DNA of 64,000 bases, from NCBI RefSeq assembly GCF_040812395.1, contig NZ_JBFNXH010000017.1, positions 62,001-126,000 on the forward strand, given 5' to 3'. A program made the position numbers and the translations under genes. Source of the DNA: Paenibacillus_E sp040812395 (GTDB taxonomy: Bacteria > Bacillota > Bacilli > Paenibacillales > NBRC-103111). Below the pieces are notes generated by a model that had not been told where the DNA came from, made no database searches, and saw only the letters and a list, made by a program, of their open reading frames with translations. Below are positions 34,024 to 43,804 of the stretch, one piece after another. Positions within the stretch are counted from its first letter, which is position 1. Each line of letters starts with the position of its first letter.

Positions 34024-36426
34024 ATGACGGATCTGGAGAGAAAGTTTGAGCTTGCCCTGAAAGAGATAGAACGATTGAAACAGGAGAATGAGCAATTAAA
34101 GCAAAAACTTGCTGGCAATTCAAAAGATCATTTAGATATAACTGAACCTGTCATTAAGATAGAACCCGAAAAGGGTACTGTTCATAATTACTCTACTCCG
34201 AGTGAAAAAATTGCTTTATTTCGTAATCTATTTCGTGGTCGTGAAGACGTATATCCAAATAGATGGGAAGGTAAAACAGGCAAGTCAGGTTACTCACCGG
34301 CGTGTAAGAATGAATGGTCATTTGTATGTAAGAAGCCTCAGATCAAATGTTCAGATTGCTCTCATAGAGAGTTTCTTCCTATAACTGACGAAATCATATC
34401 TAATCATCTCGATGCAAAGATAAATCGGACTATCGGAGTTTACCCGATGCTCCAAGACGAAACGTGTTGGTTTCTAGCCATTGACTTTGATAAACAAAAT
34501 TGGAAGCAGGATGCTGCTGCTGTTAAGGATACATGCAGGAAACTACAGGTGTCTGCTGCATTGGAACGCTCCCGTTCAGGAAATGGGGGGCATATATGGA
34601 TATTTTTTGATCGGCCACTTGAAGCAAGTTTGGCTCGGAAATTTGGCTCTGCACTTTTAACCAAGACGATGGAAAACAGATACGAGCTTGGTCTGGACTC
34701 CTACGACAGGTTATTTCCTAATCAAGACACGCTGCCGAAAGGGGGCTTCGGCAACTTGATAGCTCTACCTTTGCAAGGAGGCCCTCGGAAAGAAGGGAAT
34801 AGTGTTTTCGTAGACGAGAATTTTACCCCGTATGAGGATCAGTGGCGTTTTTTATCAGGTTTAAGGAAAATGACCTTATCTCAGGTTGAGGGCAAGGTAC
34901 ATGAAATTGCAAGGAATGGAAAAGTTCTTAACGTCGGCATTTGGGATGAGGAAATGGATGAGGACAGACCATGGGAAAACCAGCAACTTGATTTTGAGGA
35001 AGTACGAGTTGATATTTTACTACCATCGAAGGTGAATCTCATCCTTTCTAATATGATATATATTGAGAAGAATGGCTTGTCAGCATGGATGATTAACCAA
35101 ATCGGGAGGCTTGCATCCTTTCAAAACCCTGACTTCTATAAAACTCAAGCGATGCGTTTACCTACGTATGGAAAACCCCGTATCATAGGCTGTGCTGAGG
35201 ACTTTCCTAAACATATTGCTCTACCGAGAGGTTGTCTGCAATTAGTTTCAAATTTGTTTGAGAAATATGGTGTGGAATTATCAATTGCTGATGAGAGAAA
35301 CAAAGGAATAGAAGTGGATGTGAATTTTACTGGTCAACTTTCAATTCTACAGGATGCCGCGGCTAGATCAATCCTTGCTCATGATACGGGGATTCTTTCC
35401 GCTACAACTGCTTTTGGGAAAACGGTGGTGGGAGCTTCCATAATCGCTTCCAGAAAAGTGAACACGCTAGTTTTGGTGCATCGCCGTGAGTTGATGGACC
35501 AGTGGAAGGAAAGATTAAGTACTTTTCTAGATTTAGGTACAAAAGATATTGGTATTATTGGGGGAGGAAAAGAAAAACGGACGGGTATTATCGATATAGC
35601 CGTCATTCAAAGCTTAAACAATAAAGGTCAAGTCAAAGACTATTTGACTGAGTATGGACAGATCATTGTTGACGAATGTCATCATGTTTCGGCATTTAGC
35701 TTTGAACAAGTGCTAAAAAAGGCAAATGCCAAATATGTCGTTGGTCTTACGGCTACTCCAACACGGCAGGATGGACAGCAACCTATTGTACTTATGCAGT
35801 GCGGTCCCATTCGAACTAGAATTGATGCGAAGTCCCAAGCTTTGGCAAGAGGATTTGTACATAAAGTATTGCCAAGGTATACAACTTTTCAATTACCTTC
35901 TCAAATGGCTAGCCCTTCTATACAAACAATCTATCAACTGTTGGTTGAAGACGAAAAAAGGAACGAGCTCATTTTTGACGATCTTCTAAAGTGTTTAGAA
36001 CAAGGAAGATCACCAATCCTACTCGCAGAGCGAACAGCACATGTAGAGTATTTTGAAAAGAAACTGGAAAAGTTCGCGAAAAATGTGATTGTACTACGCG
36101 GCGGGATGGGTAAAAAGCAGCGAGAGGAGCTGCGGCAGCGGATAGCAAGCATTCCTGATACGGAAGAGCGGGTCTTTATAGCTACGGGTAAATTGATAGG
36201 TGAAGGATTCGACGATGCTAGGCTAGATACGTTATTTTTAGTTCATCCGATCTCCTGGAAAGGAAGTTTGCAGCAATATGCGGGAAGGTTACACCGATCA
36301 CATGCAAACAAGAAAGATGTGCAGATTTATGATTATGTCGATATCCAGGTGCCACTTCTAATGAGCATGTATAGGAAGAGGGTTAAAGGCTATCGTACCA
36401 TGGGATATAGCGGTATGGAATTGTAA
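34024..36426 (+). CDS. TOTE-type primase-helicase (archaeo-eukaryotic primase + superfamily II helicase)
   Basis: 800 residues; ATG with ATCGGAGGGA upstream. N-terminal coiled coil (~1-45), then a Cys4 zinc site (C..WSFVCKKPQIKCSDC, ~93-115). The primase core has AIDFDKQ (catalytic D-x-D, ~152), SGNGGHIWIFF (~184) and GNLIALPLQ. The helicase has Walker A ATTAFGKT (~459), DECHH (~549), GLTATPTRQDG and a C-terminal lobe with GKLIGEGFDDARLDTLFLV and QYAGRLHR. This layout is known from TOTE conflict-system proteins in bacterial accessory regions. It likely synthesises or remodels nucleic acid during defence or mobile-element conflict; no nuclease gene of the system is adjacent here. Confidence 0.9.
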   Translation: MTDLERKFELALKEIERLKQENEQLKQKLAGNSKDHLDITEPVIKIEPEKGTVHNYSTPSEKIALFRNLFRGREDVYPNRWEGKTGKSGYSPACKNEWSFVCKKPQIKCSDCSHREFLPITDEIISNHLDAKINRTIGVYPMLQDETCWFLAIDFDKQNWKQDAAAVKDTCRKLQVSAALERSRSGNGGHIWIFFDRPLEASLARKFGSALLTKTMENRYELGLDSYDRLFPNQDTLPKGGFGNLIALPLQGGPRKEGNSVFVDENFTPYEDQWRFLSGLRKMTLSQVEGKVHEIARNGKVLNVGIWDEEMDEDRPWENQQLDFEEVRVDILLPSKVNLILSNMIYIEKNGLSAWMINQIGRLASFQNPDFYKTQAMRLPTYGKPRIIGCAEDFPKHIALPRGCLQLVSNLFEKYGVELSIADERNKGIEVDVNFTGQLSILQDAAARSILAHDTGILSATTAFGKTVVGASIIASRKVNTLVLVHRRELMDQWKERLSTFLDLGTKDIGIIGGGKEKRTGIIDIAVIQSLNNKGQVKDYLTEYGQIIVDECHHVSAFSFEQVLKKANAKYVVGLTATPTRQDGQQPIVLMQCGPIRTRIDAKSQALARGFVHKVLPRYTTFQLPSQMASPSIQTIYQLLVEDEKRNELIFDDLLKCLEQGRSPILLAERTAHVEYFEKKLEKFAKNVIVLRGGMGKKQREELRQRIASIPDTEERVFIATGKLIGEGFDDARLDTLFLVHPISWKGSLQQYAGRLHRSHANKKDVQIYDYVDIQVPLLMSMYRKRVKGYRTMGYSGMEL

Positions 36427-36467
36427 TGGAACAGAATAAATTCCATAAATGAGGGAGGAGATTCAAT

Positions 36468-36926
36468 TTGACCAAGCTTTCACTTCCAGAGCTTAAAAAG
36501 CAATTAAAAACGTACAAAGCTGAAGAGCTAATCTCCATTATTATCGATTGTTATAAATCCAGTGCGGATGTAAAGAAATACATTCACATGATGCTGGAGC
36601 CTGAAAGTACGGAAAATCAGTTGTTTGATGAAGCAAGAAGAAGATTTTGCACCAGTTTGATCTATTATGTAGAGTTGGGCGTGGAGTTTACTAACGATTA
36701 TGGTGATATGTATGAATCAAGTTATTATAGTTTGGCTTCCATGTATCAAAATGTATTAAATAAAATTAATATTGATCATGGCAGCAGTTTGTACTATGTA
36801 TTTCAGGACAGGCTAAGGGCAATTGTTCGGAATACGAGTGAAGTTGGTTGGGGATTTCATGATCAACTAGCTGATTTATTTTACAATTTTGCCGTAGACT
36901 ATGAGGAAGATCCAGAGGTGGGTTAA
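36468..36926 (+). CDS. DUF6155-family protein
   Basis: 152 residues, TTG start with GGGAGGAG 8 bases upstream. Helical, opens LSLPELKKQLKTYKAEELISIIIDCY, the DUF6155-type opening. Function unknown. It follows the primase-helicase gene by 41 bases and probably shares its transcript. A hairpin GAGCACTG (36940-36947) / CAGTGCTC (36966-36973) follows. Confidence 0.75.
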   Translation: MTKLSLPELKKQLKTYKAEELISIIIDCYKSSADVKKYIHMMLEPESTENQLFDEARRRFCTSLIYYVELGVEFTNDYGDMYESSYYSLASMYQNVLNKINIDHGSSLYYVFQDRLRAIVRNTSEVGWGFHDQLADLFYNFAVDYEEDPEVG

Positions 36927-36939
36927 CTCAAACGTAGAA

Positions 36940-36973
36940 GAGCACTGCTTCCCCATTAGGGGGGACAGTGCTC
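36940..36973. terminator. Hairpin after DUF6155 gene
   Basis: Eight-base stem extended by CCCC/GGGG pairs inside; the T-run is weak (AATATTTTAG), so termination is probable, not certain. Confidence 0.6.
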
Positions 36974-37039
36974 GTAATATTTTAGCCCTGCTCCAGCTAA
37001 TCCAGAATTGAAACGATATATTCTCCTCGACTGTCTCTC

Positions 37040-37511
37040 CTTCTTCCATTCTACTAATTAATTCGAACATTGTTTTCGCATGTCCTCTACACTGAATGCA
37101 TCTTTAATCGTGGAAAGGTCGTCGTGTATTAAACCAACCAATGTAGAAATGCTCGGGCTGTTCTCCCATTACCGTCAGGAAACGGATGGATGTAACCTAT
37201 TAAATGATGTGTGATCCCGGGAATGATCAGTGGATGTACCTTTTTTCAAGATTAACATTTGTAGTCTCATAAGGATTCATATATCCTGCGACACTCGTGT
37301 AGAGCCAAGAAAAATACGCCCGCATGAGACGAGGAACATCGTTAAATGCTGGAGGTTGGTAACTGATATTCCCATCACCGTCTTTTTGTTTTATTGTAAG
37401 TGTTTTTTTGAAGTGTTGATAGAGTTGCTCAACTTCTTTGAACTCCAACTTATTTTGTTCAATTTTGGTTGTGAAATGTGCTGTTCTAATGTTTGTGTTT
37501 TCCGTCGACAT
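37040..37511 (-). pseudogene. Fic-domain protein, broken
   Basis: The first 94 codons (ATG 37511) give RTAHFTTKIEQNKLEFKEVE, where T-x3-E-Q-N resembles the inhibitory motif of Fic AMP-transferases, then NDVPRLMRAYFSWLY and a stop. After a lesion near 37230 another frame encodes IHPFPDGNGRTARAFLHWLV (37140-37200), the Fic catalytic HPFx(D/E)GNGR motif, followed by a stop. Both halves are therefore present but separated. Fic enzymes modify proteins with AMP and often act as toxins. Confidence 0.8.
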
Positions 37512-37636
37512 TCGAGACGTGTGAGTCTTCCATAAAAAGTAGAAAAATCATATGAAAAATGGTCAAATATTCCATGTATTATATTCCCATATATATTGAT
37601 AACCTTGAACTTAAAATAATGAAAGGAGATACAACA

Positions 37637-40600
37637 TTGCAAAAAACAAATCCAAACAAAGCAGCATCTATTTTTCTTCTGATGTTTGTAATCGCTTTTA
37701 CGATGGTAATGCCACCATCGCTTGCCTCTGCAGAGCAAGCGACTCCAGTCGATTACCATCCTCCAGGAGGTGAGCATTGGAATAAGCTCCGTGATATCAA
37801 ACTGAAGGATAGTGCTTGGGGCTACGGAGCAACGGCTACCGAAAATGTGTATTTGGGGCAAAATGCACGCAAGGTAGAAACGAATGGCTTTTGGGCTGAT
37901 CAATTAGTCGTCAATGGCTGGCAGTCCTTCGATGTAGGTCCTTATTACAAAAATGGCAGATTGGAGTTCGATATTGTCGGTAAGGACGGCGGGGAATCAT
38001 TCAAAATCGGTTTCCGTGATGTCGTTCATGAAAGATTAGACAGCAATGGTGACTTCTACAAAGATAACGATAATCATCCCGAAGAAACGAATCTCGACGC
38101 GCTTGTAAATGTTAACGATTATATCCAGGTTACGAGAGAATGGCAGCATGCAGCGATTCCGATCAAGGATATTTTTGATAGTAATCCCCTTTTCGATGGA
38201 AGCAAAATTCAGTTGTTCAAAATGACCGGTAATGATACGCCAATTACTTTCTGGATCACGAATGTCAAGGTAACCTCGCCAGATACAGAAAGAAGTTACG
38301 CGCCTATTAAGGTCAACCAGGTCGGTTATTTAAATTATGGCGAGAAATACGCGCATGTCAGCGGCTATTATAACGTATTGTCCGCCGATGTGGGCACGCC
38401 ATTTCAAGTTAAGAGAACTTCGGATGACAGTGTCGTTTATTCCGGTGCACTGGCTTTGGTTGCCGCATATGACGAATTGTCCGGCGAAAAAGTATTAAAG
38501 GCCGATTTTTCTCGATTAAATGATATTGGCGAATATTATATTACGGTTGATGGCGTTGCCGAAAAGTCCGTCCCTTTTGAAATTGGGCCCCACATATATG
38601 ACAACTTGTTAAATGACGTTCAGAAATTCTTTTACTTTCAGAGAGCTAACGTTGATTTGCTTCCTAAGCATGCGGGAATATTCGCTCGTACTGGGTTACA
38701 TAAAGATGATGCCAATCTTCCTCTCCGATCCAATCCGAGTGTGACGAAGGATGTGTACGGCGGCTGGTGGGACGCGGGAGATATGGGCAAATATGTAACT
38801 GCTGCCGCAACCGCTGTGTCCGATTTATTGTGGGCTTATGAAAGCTTCCCGCACAAATTCACGGATGGCCAATTGAACATTCCTGAGAGCGGTAACGGCA
38901 TCTCGGACCTGCTGGATGAAATCAAGGTTGAAACCGACTTCTTCTTGAAAATGCAAGAGAAAACGTCTGGCGGATTTTATGCGTATGTGCTTCGCGAGCC
39001 ATCCCCTAACCGTTTCATCATTGATGGAAATGGACCGGAAAGCATCATTCCGACTGCGCAAACCGCCACAACCGTAGGTGCTTTGGCGCATGCGTATATC
39101 GTATTCAAAGACGTCCCCGGTTTGGAGGATTACGCGAATACGTTACTTGCCTCTGCTGTTAGAGGGTGGGATTATCTAAAAGCACATCCGGAGTTCATCC
39201 CTCAACCAAAGGACCCCAAAAACGACAACGGACCCTATTACGATGATGATGATAAAAACGATCGCTTCTATGCAGCAGCCGTGTTATATAGAGCTACGGG
39301 TGAAGCTAGATACAACGATTATGTGGTGGCAAACTATAAAGCATTCGAATCCAAATTTGAGAAGGCTGACTTTTCACACGGAATCGGCAGTATGGAGCAG
39401 ATCGGTTTCTATCATTATTTAAGCAGCTCAGCGCCAAGCGAAGAAGTAAAAGCATGGTTCGTGCCGAAGTACAAAGAATGGATAAAAAAGGTCATCAATT
39501 CAACCACGCATGAAGCGGTTTGGCGCAATTCGACGAACAAAGGCTTCTATTGGGGGGCGAATTCCAATATCGCCAGTGTTGCGATCAGTTTGGATATCGG
39601 CAGCCGGATCATCGGTGAATATGACGAGCGCATGATCCAAGTTGCAAGCGGCAATTTGAATTACTTGCTTGGTATCAATCCTCTGCAGCTCAGCTTTATT
39701 ACGGGTTACGGGGAGAACCGCGTACACATTACGCATCATGAAGTTTATATGAGGGACTTTATCAAGGAAATGCCAAACGGCTATATGCCAGGCGGCCCGA
39801 ACAATAACGGAAAATTCAACTTCTCTGCCAAAGCGTACAATCAGGCGACTGTAGATTGGGAGAGCAACGAGCAAGCGTTGAATTACAATTCGCCGCTCAT
39901 TTATTTGACGGCTTTGCTGACCGATGTGCCAAATAAGACGTTCTCCGAAAGCATTCAGCTCGACAGTAAAAGCAGCACATTTGTCATCGGAGAAACTAAA
40001 AAAGTGACCGCAACTGTCATGCCAACCGAAGCTTACTTTAAGCGGCTTCAAGTGACTTCCGCTGACGAGAGTGTGGCGAAGGTTACCAATATTGTTTACA
40101 ACGAGGGCGCTGGCTTGACCAGCTTTGATGTTACTGCGATTAAACAAGGAAACACAGAAATAAAGGTCCAATCTATCGATGGTAGAATCAATGCGAAATA
40201 TCAGGCAGCGGTCGTTTCCGGCAGTGGTTCTTCATCAGGCTCCGGTTCAGGTTCTAGTTCCAGTTCAGGTTCCTCGTCAGGGACAACCGATTCCAACCCG
40301 AAGCAGGATGGCACGGTGCCCCTGACACGTGAAAGCTTGGAGAAGGCTGCACGCAGCGCTGTAAACGGGAAGATTACAATCTCGGTTAACATAGCAAGCG
40401 GCTTGAAGAAAGTCGTTGTGGAGCTGCCTGGAGACTGGATTCAAACCTTGGATACTGCTTCTATCAAATCGATTTCGATCGAGGCGCTTGGTTCCACTGT
40501 GGAGCTGGATCAGGCATTTCTAAAGAAGTTGACCAAGGATGGTGCGGGCAAGCTTGCAATAGGTATTGCACTTGTCGCTTCAGAGGGGCTTTCTGGCGAA

Positions 40601-41416
40601 GTACGTGCACTCGCGGGAGACAGCCCTGTGTATGATTTTACATTGACCTTAGACAATGCTCGCGTCCAGTGGACTAATCATCCTGTGACGGTAAAGATCC
40701 CATATAAGCTGGAAAAAGGGAAAAACCCGAACCAGGTTGTCGTCTACAATGTAGATAACCGTCCAGAAGTCGTCAATACGGGCTTGTTTGATAAAGGGTC
40801 AGGGAAGATCGTCTTCCTGCCAAAACATTTTAGCCAATATACGGTTGTTTACAAGAACGTCGACTTTGGTGATATTGGCGCTCTGTCATCTTTAACAAGC
40901 GATTCCATCCGTGCGATCGCAGCTAGAGGCGTCATTGTTGGAAAAGAACCAGGGAAGTACGACCCACAAGGAAAATTGACAAGAGCAGAGTTCGTGCAGA
41001 TGCTGGTGAATTTGTTTGACGTTGCCGATCCTGCCGCTGCCAGCAAATTGACTGATGTAAAAGAAGGCGCTTGGTATTACAAAGCGGTGGGATTGGCTGA
41101 GAAACTCGGTATCGTGCAAGGTAAAACCGATGGCTCGTTTGGCATAAACGATGTCCTGACCAGACAGGATATGGCCGTCCTGCTCCATCGTGCACTTCTC
41201 GTTAGTGGCTATTCCCTGCCGCTGAATGAAAAGGCTGTTCCGGCCTTCGCCGATGAAGAGGATATTTCCGTATATGCAAAGAAAGAGGTTGAAGCACTGA
41301 AGCAAGCTAAAGCGCTGGTTGCAGATGCGAACGGAAGCTATGGACCGAAGTCGCCAGTCGACCGTGCGGAGGCTGCGGTTTTGATTAGTAACTTTTTGCA
41401 AATCGTGAATAATTAA
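37637..41416 (+). CDS. Secreted, SLH-anchored family 9 glycoside hydrolase (endoglucanase-type)
   Basis: 1,259 residues from TTG 37637, which follows GAAAGGAGAT; the longer reading from 37559 places that site inside the gene. Signal peptide ~1-35 (FLLMFVIAFTMVM...SLASA). In order: carbohydrate-binding-like beta domain (~40-200), the Ig-like domain typical of GH9 enzymes (VNQVGYLNYGEKYAHV, ~225-318), the GH9 catalytic module (~322-765) with WWDAGDMGKYV (catalytic/nucleophile-activating aspartates), YLLGINPLQLSFITGYGE and NEQALNYNSPL (general-acid glutamate region), a BIG2 domain, a Ser/Gly linker, a ~200-residue pre-SLH domain, and three SLH repeats (~1083-1255). It should hydrolyse beta-1,4-glucans while bound to the cell surface. 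The catalytic signatures deviate somewhat from classic cellulases, so xyloglucan or other glucans are possible. Confidence 0.93.
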   Translation: MQKTNPNKAASIFLLMFVIAFTMVMPPSLASAEQATPVDYHPPGGEHWNKLRDIKLKDSAWGYGATATENVYLGQNARKVETNGFWADQLVVNGWQSFDVGPYYKNGRLEFDIVGKDGGESFKIGFRDVVHERLDSNGDFYKDNDNHPEETNLDALVNVNDYIQVTREWQHAAIPIKDIFDSNPLFDGSKIQLFKMTGNDTPITFWITNVKVTSPDTERSYAPIKVNQVGYLNYGEKYAHVSGYYNVLSADVGTPFQVKRTSDDSVVYSGALALVAAYDELSGEKVLKADFSRLNDIGEYYITVDGVAEKSVPFEIGPHIYDNLLNDVQKFFYFQRANVDLLPKHAGIFARTGLHKDDANLPLRSNPSVTKDVYGGWWDAGDMGKYVTAAATAVSDLLWAYESFPHKFTDGQLNIPESGNGISDLLDEIKVETDFFLKMQEKTSGGFYAYVLREPSPNRFIIDGNGPESIIPTAQTATTVGALAHAYIVFKDVPGLEDYANTLLASAVRGWDYLKAHPEFIPQPKDPKNDNGPYYDDDDKNDRFYAAAVLYRATGEARYNDYVVANYKAFESKFEKADFSHGIGSMEQIGFYHYLSSSAPSEEVKAWFVPKYKEWIKKVINSTTHEAVWRNSTNKGFYWGANSNIASVAISLDIGSRIIGEYDERMIQVASGNLNYLLGINPLQLSFITGYGENRVHITHHEVYMRDFIKEMPNGYMPGGPNNNGKFNFSAKAYNQATVDWESNEQALNYNSPLIYLTALLTDVPNKTFSESIQLDSKSSTFVIGETKKVTATVMPTEAYFKRLQVTSADESVAKVTNIVYNEGAGLTSFDVTAIKQGNTEIKVQSIDGRINAKYQAAVVSGSGSSSGSGSGSSSSSGSSSGTTDSNPKQDGTVPLTRESLEKAARSAVNGKITISVNIASGLKKVVVELPGDWIQTLDTASIKSISIEALGSTVELDQAFLKKLTKDGAGKLAIGIALVASEGLSGEVRALAGDSPVYDFTLTLDNARVQWTNHPVTVKIPYKLEKGKNPNQVVVYNVDNRPEVVNTGLFDKGSGKIVFLPKHFSQYTVVYKNVDFGDIGALSSLTSDSIRAIAARGVIVGKEPGKYDPQGKLTRAEFVQMLVNLFDVADPAAASKLTDVKEGAWYYKAVGLAEKLGIVQGKTDGSFGINDVLTRQDMAVLLHRALLVSGYSLPLNEKAVPAFADEEDISVYAKKEVEALKQAKALVADANGSYGPKSPVDRAEAAVLISNFLQIVNN

Positions 41417-41440
41417 TCAAGCAATTCATACAGACAAATG

Positions 41441-41480
41441 AAAAAAGCTAGTTCCGCAATCAATGCGGGCTAGCTTTTTT
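41441..41480. terminator. Bidirectional terminator between GH9 and XRE genes
   Basis: AAAAAAGCTAG (41441-41451) pairs with CTAGCTTTTTT (41470-41480), with inner CCGCA/TGCGG pairs; T-runs on both strands. Confidence 0.93.
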
Positions 41481-41496
41481 CACAATGACCTACGGC

Positions 41497-41883
41497 CTAC
41501 TTTTCCTTATTAGGCCCCGTAGTCTTGGCATCGATCGTCTCCAGAAAGTCGGTTGTCGTTCGCACGACATACTTGACTTCGTCCAGACCGCGCTCCATCA
41601 GCATGCTTTTGTGAATATCAAGGATAAGCTTCTTCTCGTGAATGCCATCTAGGCCGTCGAGCTTCTGGAAATTGAACAACTCGCTCGGATCAATTTCCAA
41701 GGCGTTCATCAGATTTTCCAGCGTAGTTAAGGAGATGTTTCGTTGGCCTCTTTCGATGTCGGATATGTGCGATTTGCTCATGCCAGTATTTCCTGTTTTC
41801 TCAGCTAATTGATCCTGTGTTAACCCCTTTAGCTTTCTAATCATACGCAGCCGTTCGCCAACCAGCTTCAAAAAGTCGGACAT
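41497..41883 (-). CDS. XRE-family transcriptional regulator (128 aa)
   Basis: Helix-turn-helix at ~8-65 (LKGLTQDQLAEKTGNTGMSKSHISDIERG) followed by a ~60-residue helical tail. Start set at ATG 41883: the upstream ATG 41892 is only a base or two from the Shine-Dalgarno GAGGTG, while 41883 has correct spacing. A perfect palindrome (41891-41905) overlaps that ribosome site, which suggests autorepression. Resembles SinR/Rgg-like regulators of stationary-phase genes, but targets are unknown. Confidence 0.88.
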   Translation of the reverse strand: MSDFLKLVGERLRMIRKLKGLTQDQLAEKTGNTGMSKSHISDIERGQRNISLTTLENLMNALEIDPSELFNFQKLDGLDGIHEKKLILDIHKSMLMERGLDEVKYVVRTTTDFLETIDAKTTGPNKEK

Positions 41884-41890
41884 GTCATTC

Positions 41891-41905
41891 ACCTCAAATT
41901 GAGGT
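41891..41905. promoter_or_regulatory. Palindromic operator ACCTCAA-A-TTGAGGT
   Basis: Perfect 7+1+7 palindrome covering the Shine-Dalgarno of the XRE gene. Likely binding site of the XRE protein itself. The remaining 41906-42270 gap shows no convincing gene. Confidence 0.6.
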
Positions 41906-42280
41906 TATTGAAATCGCGCAGAAAATGAGATACCTCCATGGTAGAACTTTAAGTTGGAATTCGGTGACATGGGTACTTTATATAAAGTGTAATAACATTT
42001 GTTTTAATGAATCTTTCCGCCATCGGCTTATTGACGGCAATTGGATTCAGGAAGTAAGATGTTTGTAAATGAATGGAAGGGAGATCGATGAGTATGATTT
42101 GCATCCATAACAACAATCTGACAATTGCATATAGTATCATTCCATCGGTCTCAGCGGACTTATGACGATTAAATAGGGATTTCATGTGCCTTTTTTTAAG
42201 TTCATTCGTAAAGCTATGGACGATGTGCGTCTATGGCTTTTTTGCATTCAAAAAAAGTACGGAGGAGAGGGTGAGTCTGA

Positions 42281-42459
42281 TGCAAGAGGAGAAGCGATCG
42301 CAGTCCAGTAAGTCATTTTTATATGAAAGAACTGCCAATAGATCTTGGGGTTCAATGAGAGGAAAGAGTGTTAATCATGAACAAAAACGAAACGTATTAT
42401 CAGCAGGTGCAGCTCCCATCCGGGATTGTGCATGTGTATGCAGGGGATGCCCTGTTTAA
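42281..42459 (+). CDS. Possible small ORF overlapping rtcB (59 aa)
   Basis: ATG 42281 (or GTG 42272) lies behind GGAGGAGAGGG, a better ribosome site than that of rtcB. The peptide opens MQEEKRSQSSKSFLYERTA and overlaps the first 83 bases of rtcB in another frame, where it is cysteine-rich. It may be a leader that couples rtcB translation; coding is unproven. Confidence 0.3.
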
Positions 42460-43804
42460 AGATTTGGATTATAAAGTGTTTGCGATGGCAAACAATAATT
42501 TGCAAATCCCCAATCAAGTGTATATGAGCTATACCCCGGATGTGCATGTAGGCGAGGGTACATGTATTGGAACCACGGCGGTGTGGAACGCCAATGATGG
42601 CTACGTATCGCCATCTATCGTCGGAAGCGATATCGGCTGCGGCATGAGGGTTCACCTGACGAATTTGCATAAGGATGACTTAAAGGAAGTGAAGCTGCGG
42701 CGCAAGCTTGTTAAAGCGATTGAGAAGTATTTGCCGGTGGAGGATCATGCGAGGGGGCATTTTTCAGATATTCGCCTGGAGCATGTGGTCAAAAATGGGC
42801 TGCATGGCCTGCCAAAAAAGTATATCCCTGACGGATATACCCCACGCAAGGCGACATCGCTGACTCATGTGGAGCGAAGCAAGTTTACTTTTGATGAAAA
42901 TGCGTTGAATCTGTTTCCAGAGAAGGTTTGGCATCGTGCGCATCGTCAGCTCGGAACGCTCGGGAACGGTAATCACTTTGTTGAGATTCAGTCTATCGAA
43001 ATAGCAGAAGAGCAGCGGGAGGTAGCGGAAGCTTGGGGGCTGTCCGACGGTCAAGTGGTGGTGATGATCCACTCAGGTTCGCGATCCTGGGGAGGCTCCG
43101 TAAGCCAGTATTGCGGAAGCCTGATAACGAAAATGATGCGGGCCGAGGGGCTCGGGACGGCTGATCCGAAGCTACTGTTTGCACCGCTAGCACATCCCTA
43201 TGCGCAGTCGTATGTGGATTTGATGTACTCCGCATTGAATTATGCGGTCGTGAATCGGCATCTGATCGCATATGCAGTCAGGGAAGCGGGCAAGGATGTA
43301 TTTGGATCCAAATTCGAGATGACGACGTTGTATGATCTCATGCACAATTACGCATGGGAAGAGAAGCACGAGGGAGAGTCCTATTTTATCCATCGTAAAG
43401 GAGCTACTAGAGCGCTTCCGGCTAACCATCCGGACAATCCGGCGCCCTATTTGAGCACAGGACATCCTGCACTGATCCCAGGTTCCATGGGAACGGCCTC
43501 CTATATCATGGTAGGTTCCCCGGAGGGAAGGAACAATTATTACTCGATCTGTCATGGAGCAGGACGAATTCGCTCGCGCAGCGCGACGAAGAGATTGGTA
43601 ACCTTGAACGAGTTTTCCTCATCGCTCAAAGTAGGCTCGGAAGAGGAGATTGTTGTGAATCAGCGATCTTTGGAGTCTATTTTGGATGAGTCCCCACAAG
43701 CCTATAAGGATGTTGATCAAATTATCGAAAGTGTCGTAGGAGCGGGCTTGGCTCAAGTCGTAGCTAAATGCAAACCGATGGCGACAGTGAAAGGTGCGAA
43801 ATGA
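42377..43804 (+). CDS. rtcB: RtcB-family RNA ligase
   Basis: 475 residues from ATG 42377. RtcB joins RNA 2',3'-cyclic phosphate (3'-phosphate) ends to 5'-hydroxyls using GTP and Mn2+, in tRNA repair or splicing. Visible motifs: GSDIGCGM (~83-90, metal-binding cysteine), GNGNHF (~196, metal histidine), HSGSRSWG (~231) and CHGAGRIRSRS (~393, guanylylated histidine). Its stop overlaps the start of an AAA ATPase gene (ATGA), so the two proteins are translationally coupled. No RtcR regulator or RtcA is present. Confidence 0.93.
   Translation: MNKNETYYQQVQLPSGIVHVYAGDALFKDLDYKVFAMANNNLQIPNQVYMSYTPDVHVGEGTCIGTTAVWNANDGYVSPSIVGSDIGCGMRVHLTNLHKDDLKEVKLRRKLVKAIEKYLPVEDHARGHFSDIRLEHVVKNGLHGLPKKYIPDGYTPRKATSLTHVERSKFTFDENALNLFPEKVWHRAHRQLGTLGNGNHFVEIQSIEIAEEQREVAEAWGLSDGQVVVMIHSGSRSWGGSVSQYCGSLITKMMRAEGLGTADPKLLFAPLAHPYAQSYVDLMYSALNYAVVNRHLIAYAVREAGKDVFGSKFEMTTLYDLMHNYAWEEKHEGESYFIHRKGATRALPANHPDNPAPYLSTGHPALIPGSMGTASYIMVGSPEGRNNYYSICHGAGRIRSRSATKRLVTLNEFSSSLKVGSEEEIVVNQRSLESILDESPQAYKDVDQIIESVVGAGLAQVVAKCKPMATVKGAK

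Noticed and set aside
40190..40400. Minus-strand ORF encoding Glu-Pro repeats
   Set aside because: It is the complement of the Ser/Gly linker codons of the GH9 protein; repeat bias creates it.
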